From Bacillota bacterium (lineage in GTDB: Bacteria > Bacillota > Clostridia > Christensenellales > UBA1242): 10,067 bases of DNA. A program made the position numbers and the translations under genes. Shown here piece by piece: positions 1 to 5,992 of the stretch (positions within the stretch are counted from its first letter, which is position 1; each line of letters starts with the position of its first letter). The DNA lies in NCBI GenBank assembly GCA_009780625.1, contig WQZR01000033.1, positions 1 through 10,067 of the forward strand. The letters run 5' to 3'. The notes beneath the pieces were generated by a model. It searched no databases, was not told the DNA's origin, and saw only the letters and a list, made by a program, of their open reading frames with translations.

Positions 1-323
1 AAGCAACTGATTAGAAGCAAATCAACCAGCTTGAAATCTGGTGCTGGTTCTGTTGCAATCATGATAATCAATTTATCTATGTTTGCAATCTTTGGTCTAA
101 GAATTTGATTCTTTCTTGGAAGAATTTTTGAAATCACAAACTCGCCGCTTGCCTTCTCAATTTCAACATAATCTCCAAGCACAAGTGTTTCGTGTTGCTT
201 AAGCGTGCCCTTTGCTTTTTTAATTCTAATCTCTTGTTTAGAATCAACAGAAAACACAGCGAGGTTTCCCGCTGTGATTGAAGAAACAATATGCAAATTT
301 TTAGAATCTTTCTTCTTTCCCAT
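1..323 (-). CDS. rsgA: Ribosome small-subunit-dependent GTPase A, N-terminal part (cut by window edge)
   Basis: RsgA is a circularly permuted GTPase that binds the 30S subunit late in assembly and couples GTP hydrolysis to release of maturation factors. The visible 107 codons begin MGKKKDSKNLHIVSSITAGN and carry the N-terminal OB fold, with the typical stretch GDYVEI at about residues 57-62 and ILPRKNQILRPKIANIDKLI at about 71-90, followed by the start of the GTPase domain (PDFKLVDLLLI). The G motifs lie beyond the edge. The frame stays open to base 1 with no stop. It lies 25 bases after the stop of a 56-residue ORF and on the same strand as lysS, so it is probably the last gene of that operon. 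The ATG has only a short AAGG three bases upstream, so its own initiation signal is weak. Identification rests on the OB-fold and linker sequence, which I recognise from the family. Confidence 0.88.
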   Translation of the reverse strand, partial: MGKKKDSKNLHIVSSITAGNLAVFSVDSKQEIRIKKAKGTLKQHETLVLGDYVEIEKASGEFVISKILPRKNQILRPKIANIDKLIIMIATEPAPDFKLVDLLLISC

Positions 324-330
324 CTGCCTT

Positions 331-339
331 ATATTAGCA
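331..339 (-). promoter_or_regulatory. Possible extended -10 element in front of rsgA
   Basis: Read on the minus strand, TGC is followed by TAATAT (4 of 6 to TATAAT), and seven bases later comes the rsgA ATG. This resembles the -10/ATG spacing seen at five other genes in the window, but the hexamer is poor and rsgA can be read from the lysS transcript. Weak call. Confidence 0.25.
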
Positions 340-348
340 TATAAAACT

Positions 349-519
349 CTATTTTTTAGCCTTCTTGTCAGCTATTTCTCTTTTTAATTCTGCCCTTGCC
401 CTCTGTGTGCTTAAAAGAATTCGCTTAATCTCCTCTGGCGATTTATTAGCATAATAATCCACACGCTCCGATGTGCTTTTCTTTTCGATATTTGTGATTG
501 TTGCGCCTCTTTTCTCCAT
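349..519 (-). CDS. Small hypothetical protein (56 aa) between lysS and rsgA
   Basis: I do not recognise this protein. It starts MEKRGATITNIEKKSTSERV, contains the segment KSPEEIKRILLSTQRARAEL, and ends in a Lys-rich tail (ADKKAKK). It is highly charged, lacks Cys, and should be almost entirely alpha-helical, with no signal peptide or membrane segment. Reality is supported by a strong ribosome binding site (AGAGGTGAG) just before the ATG, a clean stop, and tight spacing: 12 bases after the lysS stop and 25 before rsgA, all on one strand. An ATG five bases further upstream is in another frame and ignored. The basic, helical character and its position between two translation/ribosome genes would fit an RNA or ribosome contact, but that is a guess. 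Confidence 0.72.
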   Translation of the reverse strand: MEKRGATITNIEKKSTSERVDYYANKSPEEIKRILLSTQRARAELKREIADKKAKK

Positions 520-523
520 ACAT

Positions 524-532
524 CTCACCTCT
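524..532 (-). promoter_or_regulatory. Ribosome binding site of the 56-aa gene, overlapping the lysS stop region
   Basis: AGAGGTGAG on the minus strand lies four bases before the ATG at 519, and its first base is the last base of the lysS stop codon. This geometry favours translational coupling, with ribosomes finishing lysS positioned at the next gene. Confidence 0.7.
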
Positions 533-2034
533 TAGTTTAACGGTTTCATTGTTGGGAATAATATTACGTCTCTAATTGACGGGCTGTTTGTAAGGAACAT
601 AACAACTCTGTCGATTCCAATTCCAATTCCACCTGTTGGAGGCATTCCGTATTTTAGAGCATTAACAAAGTCTTCGTCCATTTGTTGTGCTTCGTCGTTT
701 CCTGCTTCTCTTCTTGCTTCTTGCATAAGGAAACGTTCTCTTTGGTCAATTGGGTCGTTAAGTTCAGAAAATGCGTTGCAGAACTCTCTGCCATAAATCC
801 AACCTTCAAACCTCTCTGTAAGTCTTGGGTCGTCTTGTCTTTTCTTCGCTAGAGGCGAAATTTCAACTGGATAGTCAAAAACCAGTGTTGGTTGAATAAG
901 TGTTTTTTCAACAAACTCTTCAAAACAGAAGTTCAACAGTGCTCCCCATGTTTTTTCATTTGGAAGCTCTGGCTTCATTTTGTTCTTTTTAAGAAGTTTC
1001 AAAACTTCAGTTTGAGCTTGTTTCTCAGTCAATTTTTTAAAGTCTATGCCCGTTTCTTTTTTTACAGAATCAACCATAGTCACTTTTTGCCATGGTTTGC
1101 CAAAGTCTATAATCGTTCCTTGATAGTCAATCTTTTTGCCTTTACCTAGTTTTTCAATAACAAACCTAAACATCTCCTCTGTTTGTTTTGCAATGTCGTG
1201 ATAGTCCATATATGCTGCGTATAACTCAATTGATGTAAACTCTGGGTTGTGGCGAGTGCTTACACCCTCATTTCTGAAAATCTTTCCAATTTCATAAACA
1301 CGTTCAAAGCCGCCAACAATAAGTCTTTTTAGAGGAAGTTCTGTTGCAACACGAAGATACATATCCATACCCAACGCATTGTGCCTTGTTTTAAACGGTG
1401 AAGCATCTGCCCCAGACATAAGCGTTGCCAAAGCCGGTGTGTCTACTTCCATAAAGCCCTGAGCATCATAGAACTCTCTGATTGCTTTGATTACTGCTGT
1501 TCTTGTTTTGAATGTCTCTCTTGTTTCTTCGTTCATAATAAGGTCAACATATCTTTCTCTATACTTCTGCTCAACATCAGTTAGCCCTGCGTGTTTGTCT
1601 GGAAGTGGTTTTAGAGATTTTGCCAAAAGAACATAACTGTTTGCGTGAATAGAAATCTCACCAGTTTTTGTTGTGAAAGCTTTGCCCCTAACTCCAACAA
1701 TGTCGCCTAAATCTAAATCTTTAAACTCTTCATATGCTTTTTCGCCAATATCATTTTGAGAGATATAAATTTGAATTCTTCCATCTTCATCTTGAATATG
1801 AAAAAAGCTGGCTTTACCCATAACACGTTTGAGCATAATACGCCCAGCAACAGAAATTTCCTGAGCTGCCTTCACAAGTGCGTCATACTCTTTAACAACT
1901 TCAACGCTTCTTTTGGTCACGTTGTATTTAGTATTCAAAAATGGGTCTTGCCCTTTCTTTTGCAGCGCTTTAAACTTTTCCAGCCTTACCCTTTCTTGTT
2001 CTTTTGCGCAAATTTGTTCGTTGTTGTTTTCCAT
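532..2034 (-). CDS. lysS: Lysyl-tRNA synthetase, class II
   Basis: LysRS charges tRNA-Lys with lysine in the cytoplasm using ATP. The 500-residue product has the usual family length. Residues about 60-140 form the N-terminal OB fold that reads the anticodon (VAGRIMLKRVMGKASFFHIQ). The class II catalytic core follows: motif 1 around GFMEVDTPAL (193-202), motif 2 at FRNEGVSTRHNPEF (253-266), the PTLVFDYPVEISPLAK segment (382-397), and motif 3 at GGIGIGIDRVVMFL (468-481), ending near IRDVILFPTMKP. All ATP- and lysine-site regions look intact. The ATG is preceded by AAAGGA about six bases upstream and by a consensus promoter. It leads an apparent operon with a 56-aa ORF and rsgA. The leader is only about 25 bases, so there is no room for a T-box. 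Very secure. Confidence 0.98.
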   Translation of the reverse strand: MENNNEQICAKEQERVRLEKFKALQKKGQDPFLNTKYNVTKRSVEVVKEYDALVKAAQEISVAGRIMLKRVMGKASFFHIQDEDGRIQIYISQNDIGEKAYEEFKDLDLGDIVGVRGKAFTTKTGEISIHANSYVLLAKSLKPLPDKHAGLTDVEQKYRERYVDLIMNEETRETFKTRTAVIKAIREFYDAQGFMEVDTPALATLMSGADASPFKTRHNALGMDMYLRVATELPLKRLIVGGFERVYEIGKIFRNEGVSTRHNPEFTSIELYAAYMDYHDIAKQTEEMFRFVIEKLGKGKKIDYQGTIIDFGKPWQKVTMVDSVKKETGIDFKKLTEKQAQTEVLKLLKKNKMKPELPNEKTWGALLNFCFEEFVEKTLIQPTLVFDYPVEISPLAKKRQDDPRLTERFEGWIYGREFCNAFSELNDPIDQRERFLMQEARREAGNDEAQQMDEDFVNALKYGMPPTGGIGIGIDRVVMFLTNSPSIRDVILFPTMKPLN

Positions 2035-2063
2035 GTTTTGTCCTTTATGTTTTAATACTTTGT

Positions 2064-2092
2064 ATTATATCACACCCACCATATTTAGTGAA
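2064..2092 (-). promoter_or_regulatory. lysS promoter
   Basis: On the minus strand, TTCACT (2087-2092, 4 of 6 to TTGACA), a 17-base spacer and a perfect TATAAT (2064-2069). Transcription should start near 2057, giving a leader of roughly 23 bases that includes the AAAGGA ribosome binding site. Confidence 0.75.
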
Positions 2093-2106
2093 GCCAAACA
2101 TCAATT

Positions 2107-2128
2107 AAAAAAACGACTATTCGTCGTT
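2107..2128 (-). terminator. Rho-independent terminator after the 143-aa gene
   Basis: Minus-strand stem AACGAC (2128-2123), loop GAATA, and complementary GTCGTT (2117-2112) followed by a run of seven T in all (2113-2107). It lies 12 bases after the stop at 2141 and just before the lysS promoter, so it separates the two transcription units. Confidence 0.75.
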
Positions 2129-2140
2129 CTTTTGGTCCTT

Positions 2141-2572
2141 TCATATTGTTTCAATTGTCGGTTCTTTTTTTCCTGGGTGAAAAACTCTCACCTGTTTTTT
2201 GTCGATTGTTTGAGTTTGAGGGTAGCCACTTCTGTCAGCCTTTGCTTGCAGACGTGCTTGATACGCAATTTCCTCTTCTTTATCAAACGCTTCTTTTCCA
2301 ATTTCTGCTATTCTTTTTTCTTTGTATTCTTTTCTCTTTCTAATAGCTTCTTGATAACCAACATCGTTCGCCTCTTCCAATTCGCGTTTTGCCTGAGCCT
2401 CAAGTCCAATTTTTCTAAATATTTCGGCAGCAGTAGTCTCTGCTTTCAGTTCGCTCATGCCCTCTCTAAGAAACTCAGTAACTATTATTTCCCTAACTTC
2501 TTCTTCTGAGAGGTTTAAAAACCGTTCTCGGTTTCTTGCAATTATTTCTGCTATCTTATCTTTTTCTTGCAT
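2141..2572 (-). CDS. Hypothetical charged helical protein (143 aa) downstream of the PIN protein
   Basis: I do not recognise this protein. It is Glu/Lys/Arg-rich and predicted almost wholly helical from about residue 5 to 115 (for example LSEEEVREIIVTEFLREGM and EAIRKRKEYKEKRIAEIGKE), then has a polar, probably flexible C-terminal tail with TQTQTIDKKQ and VFHPGKKEP. There is no Cys, signal peptide or membrane segment. AAGGAG lies 12 bases before the ATG, rather far, but an in-frame TAG two codons upstream of the ATG excludes a longer form. It follows the PIN-domain gene by 40 bases on the same strand and precedes a terminator, so the two may form a unit. A possible extended -10 in the gap could also transcribe it alone. 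A partner or inhibitor role toward the PIN protein is inference from position only. Confidence 0.8.
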   Translation of the reverse strand: MQEKDKIAEIIARNRERFLNLSEEEVREIIVTEFLREGMSELKAETTAAEIFRKIGLEAQAKRELEEANDVGYQEAIRKRKEYKEKRIAEIGKEAFDKEEEIAYQARLQAKADRSGYPQTQTIDKKQVRVFHPGKKEPTIETI

Positions 2573-2594
2573 AATCTAAATCATCTCCTTGTTC

Positions 2595-2603
2595 ATTGTA
2601 CCA
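2595..2603 (-). promoter_or_regulatory. Possible extended -10 promoter for the 143-aa gene
   Basis: Minus-strand TGG followed by TACAAT (5 of 6 to TATAAT), preceded by TTTTG. No good -35 is seen. The same TTTTGTGGTA(T/C)AATG block occurs before the Gly-rich protein gene at 7250. If used, the mRNA would begin close to the AAGGAG ribosome binding site. Confidence 0.4.
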
Positions 2604-2612
2604 CAAAATTTA

Positions 2613-3683
2613 CTATACTATACCTGAAGCCAAAATTTTAGGCAGTGGAGCAACTAACTTTTCTCTTCCCTGAGCCAAGGCATCTTCCGCATCTATATAC
2701 TCTTGCCTTTCAACTTGTTTAGCAGCTATCTCCTTATCTAGTTTTTCGATTGCCGCTTTTGCTACGCTGTGTTTGGTTATTTCAATCACCTTTCCATCTT
2801 TGACTTCTGTTTTATAATGCTCATCTGCCTCGTTGAGGTGTCCCTCTTTTCTTTCTTTCTTCGTTTCAAAAGTCTTCATCTCGCTCTTTGTTTTTCTAGC
2901 AAGTTCTGTCGCATATATGCGAAGTTTATGATTAGACACAAGCATTTCATATTTTTTTGTCATATCAGCTTTTTCGTCATACATTGCATGATACTTCGCT
3001 CTTTCTGCAAGATATTCTTTTTCTAGTTCATCTTTAGTCCAGCCTTCTGCTTCCTCTTTCCAAATCTGTTTAAAATTCGAAATCTTTGCTCTCTCTTCAT
3101 CAATCAAAGCAGCATCTGTCTCAACAAATTCTGCAAGTGCTTCATATGCACTTTGATACTCCAGATTTTCATCTTTATCTTTTAGAGCAGGGTTCTTCTG
3201 CTGAAAATCTACATAAGCCTCTTTAAATTTCTTAATACTATCTTCATTGATAATGTCTTCAAAGTCAAATGATAAGATTTTTTTACAGCCGTTCAAAGTT
3301 GCGACAGCAACATGCAGTCTATCATTATCATGGTTTTTAGGGCTTCCATTCACATTTCGCGGTCTAGGAACCCCTTTGTCTTCATATTCTTCTGCAAGTT
3401 TTTCGGCTTCAATTCCATCAACAATCAAAGGCAGTCTTCTAAGGTTAAGTTCTCCCACAATTTTCTCTGCATCAATCGCCATTTGCTTTTTTCGCGGGTC
3501 GCTTGAGACCGACAAATCATCCAACTCATCGTCAACGACTTTTGAAATACAAATTTCATACTTGGCACTGTTTTGCACAAGATACCTAAATACGTCCAAC
3601 GCTGCAGCTTGTAGTTGAGGGTCAGAATTATCAACTAAGGCACACAGCATCGAAGTGTCAAAATATATCACTTCTCTTCCCAT
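2613..3683 (-). CDS. PIN-domain ribonuclease-like protein with C-terminal coiled-coil extension
   Basis: Residues 1-150 match a PIN nuclease fold: IYFDTSML with Asp9, VVDDELDDL with Glu53, NDRLHVAVATLNG with Asp121, and ILSFDFEDI with Asp140. These are the four acidic metal-binding positions expected in VapC-like RNases, and all are present. VapC toxins are about 130 residues. This protein has some 200 more, a Lys/Glu-rich segment (about 150-345) likely to be long helices or coiled coil, ending in a short hydrophobic tail (PLPKILASGIV). There is no short antitoxin gene directly upstream as in vapBC, and the next gene downstream encodes a 143-aa helical protein. There is no ribosome binding site: the -10 box ends five bases before the ATG, so translation is probably leaderless. 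The next Met (residue 12) would delete Asp9, so this start is required for an intact active site. Substrate is unknown: VapC relatives cut tRNA or rRNA, others act in RNA maturation. Confidence 0.85.
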   Translation of the reverse strand: MGREVIYFDTSMLCALVDNSDPQLQAAALDVFRYLVQNSAKYEICISKVVDDELDDLSVSSDPRKKQMAIDAEKIVGELNLRRLPLIVDGIEAEKLAEEYEDKGVPRPRNVNGSPKNHDNDRLHVAVATLNGCKKILSFDFEDIINEDSIKKFKEAYVDFQQKNPALKDKDENLEYQSAYEALAEFVETDAALIDEERAKISNFKQIWKEEAEGWTKDELEKEYLAERAKYHAMYDEKADMTKKYEMLVSNHKLRIYATELARKTKSEMKTFETKKERKEGHLNEADEHYKTEVKDGKVIEITKHSVAKAAIEKLDKEIAAKQVERQEYIDAEDALAQGREKLVAPLPKILASGIV

Positions 3684-3688
3684 GTCTT

Positions 3689-3716
3689 ATTATTACATCT
3701 ATGCAAAATATGTCAA
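3689..3716 (-). promoter_or_regulatory. Promoter of the PIN gene, placing the start site at the ATG
   Basis: Minus strand: perfect TTGACA (3716-3711), 16-base spacer, AATAAT (3694-3689, 5 of 6) with a TGT extension just before it. Only five bases separate the -10 from the ATG, so the transcript should begin at or within a base or two of the start codon. Confidence 0.7.
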
Positions 3717-3734
3717 AAAGAAATGAGTTTTATT

Positions 3735-4388
3735 CTAAATTTTTATTATGGTCCAAAGCTCGCTGTTTCTTTCAATTTCTTCTTTAAACTGTGTAACTTT
3801 AAATTTCTTTTTATTCAGTTTATTTAGGTATTTAATCACTGCTTCTCGCTCTGTGTCGCCACCTTCGTGCCCAGAGTAAAGAACCATCGTAACAATGCCA
3901 CCACTCACCAAAAGCTTTAAAACGCCCCTTAGTGCCTTTATTGTCGTCTTTGGCTGTGTGATTACAGTCTTATCTGCATTCGGCAAATACCCTAAATTAA
4001 ACATTGCAAAATGAAATGTTTTAGGTGTGATTTTTACAGTTGTGGGTTTCCTTACATTCTTGTGACTGTCATTAATTAAATACACACAGCAACAAGGTTT
4101 ATTTTCTCCAACAACAATATATGTAATCTCTTTCCAATAAGAGTTTTCGCTATTAAAACCATTATTTAAAAGCCTTTCTTCCGTTGCCAAAATTGCATCT
4201 CTTTGAATATCAAAAGCAATCACACTTGGAAAAAAACTTGAAGAATTGCTTACAGTTGTTGCAAGAAAAAGCGTGTCATGCCCATTCCCTGCAGTTAAAT
4301 CTAGCGAATTAAAAACCTGTTCGCCTTTATTCAAAAACTCATCTCTAACTTTCAAAATTTCTTCATGTGCTCTTTGTGTTGGTTTCAT
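3735..4388 (-). CDS. mnmM: tRNA 5-aminomethyl-2-thiouridine methyltransferase, MnmM/YtqB family
   Basis: This is a class I SAM-dependent methyltransferase of the YtqB family, now known as MnmM, which performs the last methylation in forming mnm5s2U at the wobble position of certain tRNAs in Gram-positive bacteria. Motif I is DLTAGNGHDT (30-39), the acidic SAM-binding end of strand 2 is FDIQ (59-62), and the family signature FNLGYLPNADK lies at 130-140, followed by the TTIKAL helix (148-153) and YSGHEGG (171-177). At 217 residues it is somewhat longer than the family's usual ~190. The extra residues appear to lie between strand 2 and the NLGYLP motif (about 80-125), a stretch with CCCVYLIN. 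The ATG has no ribosome binding site, and a TGT-TAGAAT box ends six bases before it, so it is probably leaderless. It follows the 276-aa gene by 21 bases. The tRNA theme is shared with lysS, but they are not in one unit. Confidence 0.88.
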   Translation of the reverse strand: MKPTQRAHEEILKVRDEFLNKGEQVFNSLDLTAGNGHDTLFLATTVSNSSSFFPSVIAFDIQRDAILATEERLLNNGFNSENSYWKEITYIVVGENKPCCCVYLINDSHKNVRKPTTVKITPKTFHFAMFNLGYLPNADKTVITQPKTTIKALRGVLKLLVSGGIVTMVLYSGHEGGDTEREAVIKYLNKLNKKKFKVTQFKEEIERNSELWTIIKI

Positions 4389-4394
4389 ATTTCT

Positions 4395-4403
4395 ATTCTA
4401 ACA
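4395..4403 (-). promoter_or_regulatory. Extended -10 promoter of mnmM, leaderless geometry
   Basis: Minus-strand TGT followed by TAGAAT (5 of 6 to TATAAT), then six bases (AGAAAT) and the mnmM ATG. No recognisable -35 at 17 bases, consistent with an extended -10 promoter. It sits within the 21-base gap after the stop of the preceding gene. Confidence 0.55.
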
Positions 4404-4409
4404 CGAGTT

Positions 4410-5240
4410 CTAGCTTCCACTGCCAAAAGTTGGTCCGCCAATTGTAGGTCCACCAGTTCCTGGTCCCATTGGTCCGCCTGGCTGCATTCCATCCATACCT
4501 GCTTTTTGCATTGCCTCTGCTTGTGCCTTCTCGGCTGCTTCTCTCTGAATTCTTTCAAGCTCTTGCTTTGCATGCTCATCCCTAAGTTGCTGCATTTGCT
4601 CCATCATCATGTCGTTTGCTTCTTGGGCTCTTCTTTCGTTTTCTGAACTTTGCTTTGCCTTGTCTTGTGCTTCTTTTGCTTTTCTTTCTGCTTCGGATTG
4701 TTTTCTTCTTGCTTCTTCAGTTTTCTTTCTTTGCTCTTCGTCATCGTTTGGAGTTTCTTTTTTTGGAGCAGGTCCGCCAGATGATTGGCTTGGAGAAGAA
4801 CTCATCGAAGATGAACCCCTGGACGTAACGCTTTTCTTTTTTTGCTCTTCTTCTAACTCTTTTCTTTTTCTCTCCATTTCGGCTTTATCTTCTGCTGCTT
4901 GCTTTGCTGCGTCTTTTTCCATTGTCTTTCCAACAGAACCCATTTCAGCTTTTCTAAGCCTTTCCATGTTGAGCATAAGTTTCTTATCTGGTTTAAGTTC
5001 GTTATATTTCTTTTCAAAGTCTCCGTTTTTAGATTTTAGATAATCAACTGCTTCCATATAGTCTCTGATATAGTCATCAGCAAACTTATGAAAAGGTTTT
5101 CCATATTGCTCTTGAACTTGTTTCTTTATATCGTTAAAAAGTTTTCTTTCCTTTGTTTTACCTTTGCCACTAAGAACTGCATCTAGCATAATTTCCATAA
5201 TGCGTCCTGATGTTTGCGTTGGTATTGTTGAATGTTCCAT
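4410..5240 (-). CDS. Hypothetical coiled-coil protein with Gly/Pro-rich tail (276 aa)
   Basis: I do not recognise the family. Visible parts in order: a helical, possibly folded N-terminal region (about 10-100, including YGKPFHKFADDYIRDYMEAV); a first charged helix (105-136); a Ser/Pro/Gly linker (140-160); a second long Lys/Glu/Gln/Ala-rich coiled coil (165-247) with many heptad-like Ala/Lys/Glu repeats; and a Met/Gly/Pro tail ending GGPTIGGPTFGSGS. There is no Cys, signal peptide or membrane segment, so it is probably cytoplasmic. The ATG follows GAGAGGT by eight bases, and a promoter lies just upstream, divergent from the plus-strand gene at 5317. The architecture suggests a scaffold or chaperone-like protein, but low-complexity coiled coils look alike and no function should be assigned. 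Confidence 0.85.
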   Translation of the reverse strand: MEHSTIPTQTSGRIMEIMLDAVLSGKGKTKERKLFNDIKKQVQEQYGKPFHKFADDYIRDYMEAVDYLKSKNGDFEKKYNELKPDKKLMLNMERLRKAEMGSVGKTMEKDAAKQAAEDKAEMERKRKELEEEQKKKSVTSRGSSSMSSSPSQSSGGPAPKKETPNDDEEQRKKTEEARRKQSEAERKAKEAQDKAKQSSENERRAQEANDMMMEQMQQLRDEHAKQELERIQREAAEKAQAEAMQKAGMDGMQPGGPMGPGTGGPTIGGPTFGSGS

Positions 5241-5266
5241 AGACTCAACCTCTCTCTTATACTACT

Positions 5267-5295
5267 ATTCTAAGCGTTTAAACAATTTTTAACAA
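5267..5295 (-). promoter_or_regulatory. Promoter of the 276-aa coiled-coil gene
   Basis: Minus-strand TTGTTA (5295-5290, 4 of 6), 17-base spacer, TAGAAT (5272-5267, 5 of 6). Transcription should start near 5260, about 20 bases before the ATG, leaving room for the ribosome binding site. It is back to back with the plus-strand promoter at 5302-5310. Confidence 0.55.
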
Positions 5296-5301
5296 ATTAT
5301 T

Positions 5302-5310
5302 TGCTATACT
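5302..5310 (+). promoter_or_regulatory. Extended -10 promoter of the 170-aa membrane protein, leaderless geometry
   Basis: TGC followed by TATACT (5 of 6 to TATAAT), then six bases (TATGAT) and the ATG at 5317. No convincing -35, as expected for an extended -10 promoter. There is no ribosome binding site between, so the mRNA should begin at the start codon. Confidence 0.6.
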
Positions 5311-5316
5311 TATGAT

Positions 5317-5829
5317 ATGAGAGAAGTTGATTTAGATAAGAAAATAAAAAACGGACTTATTATGTGGACAATCGTTTCTGTTGCCACAGTTGTTTTTATT
5401 CCAGTTATACCTATTGCTGCAGTCAATGCCATCTGGTGGCTTATGGCAATTGCCATCGCAGTTGTTTTGTTTGGGGTTTATGGGCTTCCAATCGGTTGGA
5501 CGTTTACTGGGCTAAGAATTGGGCATAGAAAAATTGTTTGGGCAATCAGAGATGATGAAATTCTGGACATAAAAGAACTTGCTCATATCTTCAGAAGAAG
5601 AGAAAAAGCAATGCGAAAAGAAATTGCAACGGTTTTAAGCAAAAGATATATCGTTGGCTATAGATTTAATGCAGACAGAACAAAACTTGTTAAACCAAAG
5701 AAAGCCGTAGGGGTCGTGCCTAAGAGCGACCCGCAACCAGCATCTCAACGTGGAAGATGCGAGTTCTGCGGTGCGCCTCTTGTTCCTGGAGCAAGATATT
5801 GCAAGCATTGCGAATGTGCGGTAGTTTAA
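5317..5829 (+). CDS. Small membrane protein with winged-helix-like and C-terminal zinc-ribbon segments
   Basis: The only protein gene on the plus strand. Residues about 13-34 and 38-60 form two hydrophobic helices (GLIMWTIVSVATVVFIPVI and WWLMAIAIAVVLFGVYGLPI). Residues 78-126 (RDDEILDIKELAHIFRRREK, then EIATVLSKRYIVGYRFNADR) resemble a winged helix-turn-helix: strand-like start, helices, then a two-strand wing. The C-terminus has two Cys pairs, C148-x2-C151 and C162-x2-C165, with an extra Cys167, typical of a zinc ribbon (CEFCGAP, ARYCKHC). The soluble part is presumably cytoplasmic. There is no ribosome binding site: an extended -10 box ends six bases before the ATG, implying a leaderless mRNA. 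No terminator separates it from the tRNA gene. Function unknown; a membrane-tethered nucleic-acid or protein binding role is possible. Confidence 0.85.
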   Translation: MREVDLDKKIKNGLIMWTIVSVATVVFIPVIPIAAVNAIWWLMAIAIAVVLFGVYGLPIGWTFTGLRIGHRKIVWAIRDDEILDIKELAHIFRRREKAMRKEIATVLSKRYIVGYRFNADRTKLVKPKKAVGVVPKSDPQPASQRGRCEFCGAPLVPGARYCKHCECAVV

Positions 5830-5839
5830 CGAAAAACAG

Positions 5840-5868
5840 TTGCCAAAAGGCATCTGTCATGATAAAAT
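5840..5868 (+). promoter_or_regulatory. tRNA-Gly promoter
   Basis: TTGCCA (5840-5845, 5 of 6 to TTGACA), 17-base spacer, TAAAAT (5863-5868, 5 of 6). The -10 ends 12 bases before the tRNA 5' end, giving a very short 5' leader for RNase P to remove. Confidence 0.72.
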
Positions 5869-5880
5869 TATTCTTATCTT

Positions 5881-5955
5881 GCGGGAATAGCACAGCGGTA
5901 GTGCGTCTCGTTGCCAACGAGAAGGTCGTGGGTTCGAACCCCATTTCCCGCTCCA
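5881..5955 (+). tRNA. tRNA-Gly (anticodon GCC)
   Basis: A complete cloverleaf can be drawn. Acceptor strands are GCGGGAA (5881-5887) and TTCCCGC (5945-5951); the D arm contains GCAC-AGCGGTA-GTGC; the anticodon stem TCTCG/CGAGA encloses the loop TTGCCAA with anticodon GCC at 5913-5915; and the T arm carries GTGGG-TTCGAAC-CCCAT with one G-U pair. The discriminator is T5952 and the CCA end is encoded (5953-5955). GCC reads the glycine codons GGC and GGT. It has its own promoter and is followed ten bases later by a terminator. Confidence 0.98.
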
Positions 5956-5964
5956 GCATAAAAC

Positions 5965-5988
5965 AAAAAAAGGCGAAAGCCTTTTTTT
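5965..5988. terminator. Shared bidirectional terminator between tRNA-Gly and the Gly-rich protein gene
   Basis: A-run, GGC, GAAA, GCC, T-run. The stem with flanking A/T pairs ends in seven T on both strands. It ends both the tRNA transcript (plus) and the convergent Gly-rich protein gene (minus, stop at 5993). The plus-strand RNA has a GAAA (GNRA) tetraloop; the minus-strand RNA has UUUC, so the hairpin is likely stronger in the tRNA direction. Confidence 0.85.
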
Positions 5989-5992
5989 AATT

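Noticed and set aside
2035..2106. T-box or other lysine-responsive leader before lysS
   Set aside because: Only about 23 bases of leader lie between the predicted start site and the ATG; no T-box sequence or large hairpin is present.
1913..2509. Long Phe/Cys/Ser-rich open frame on the plus strand
   Set aside because: It runs antisense through the lysS start, the lysS promoter and the 143-aa gene; its composition is what AT-rich antisense of Lys/Glu-rich coding gives, and it has no initiation signal.
2613..3683. Classical vapBC toxin-antitoxin locus
   Set aside because: The PIN protein is far longer than VapC, and no short DNA-binding antitoxin gene precedes it; the upstream gene is the unrelated mnmM.
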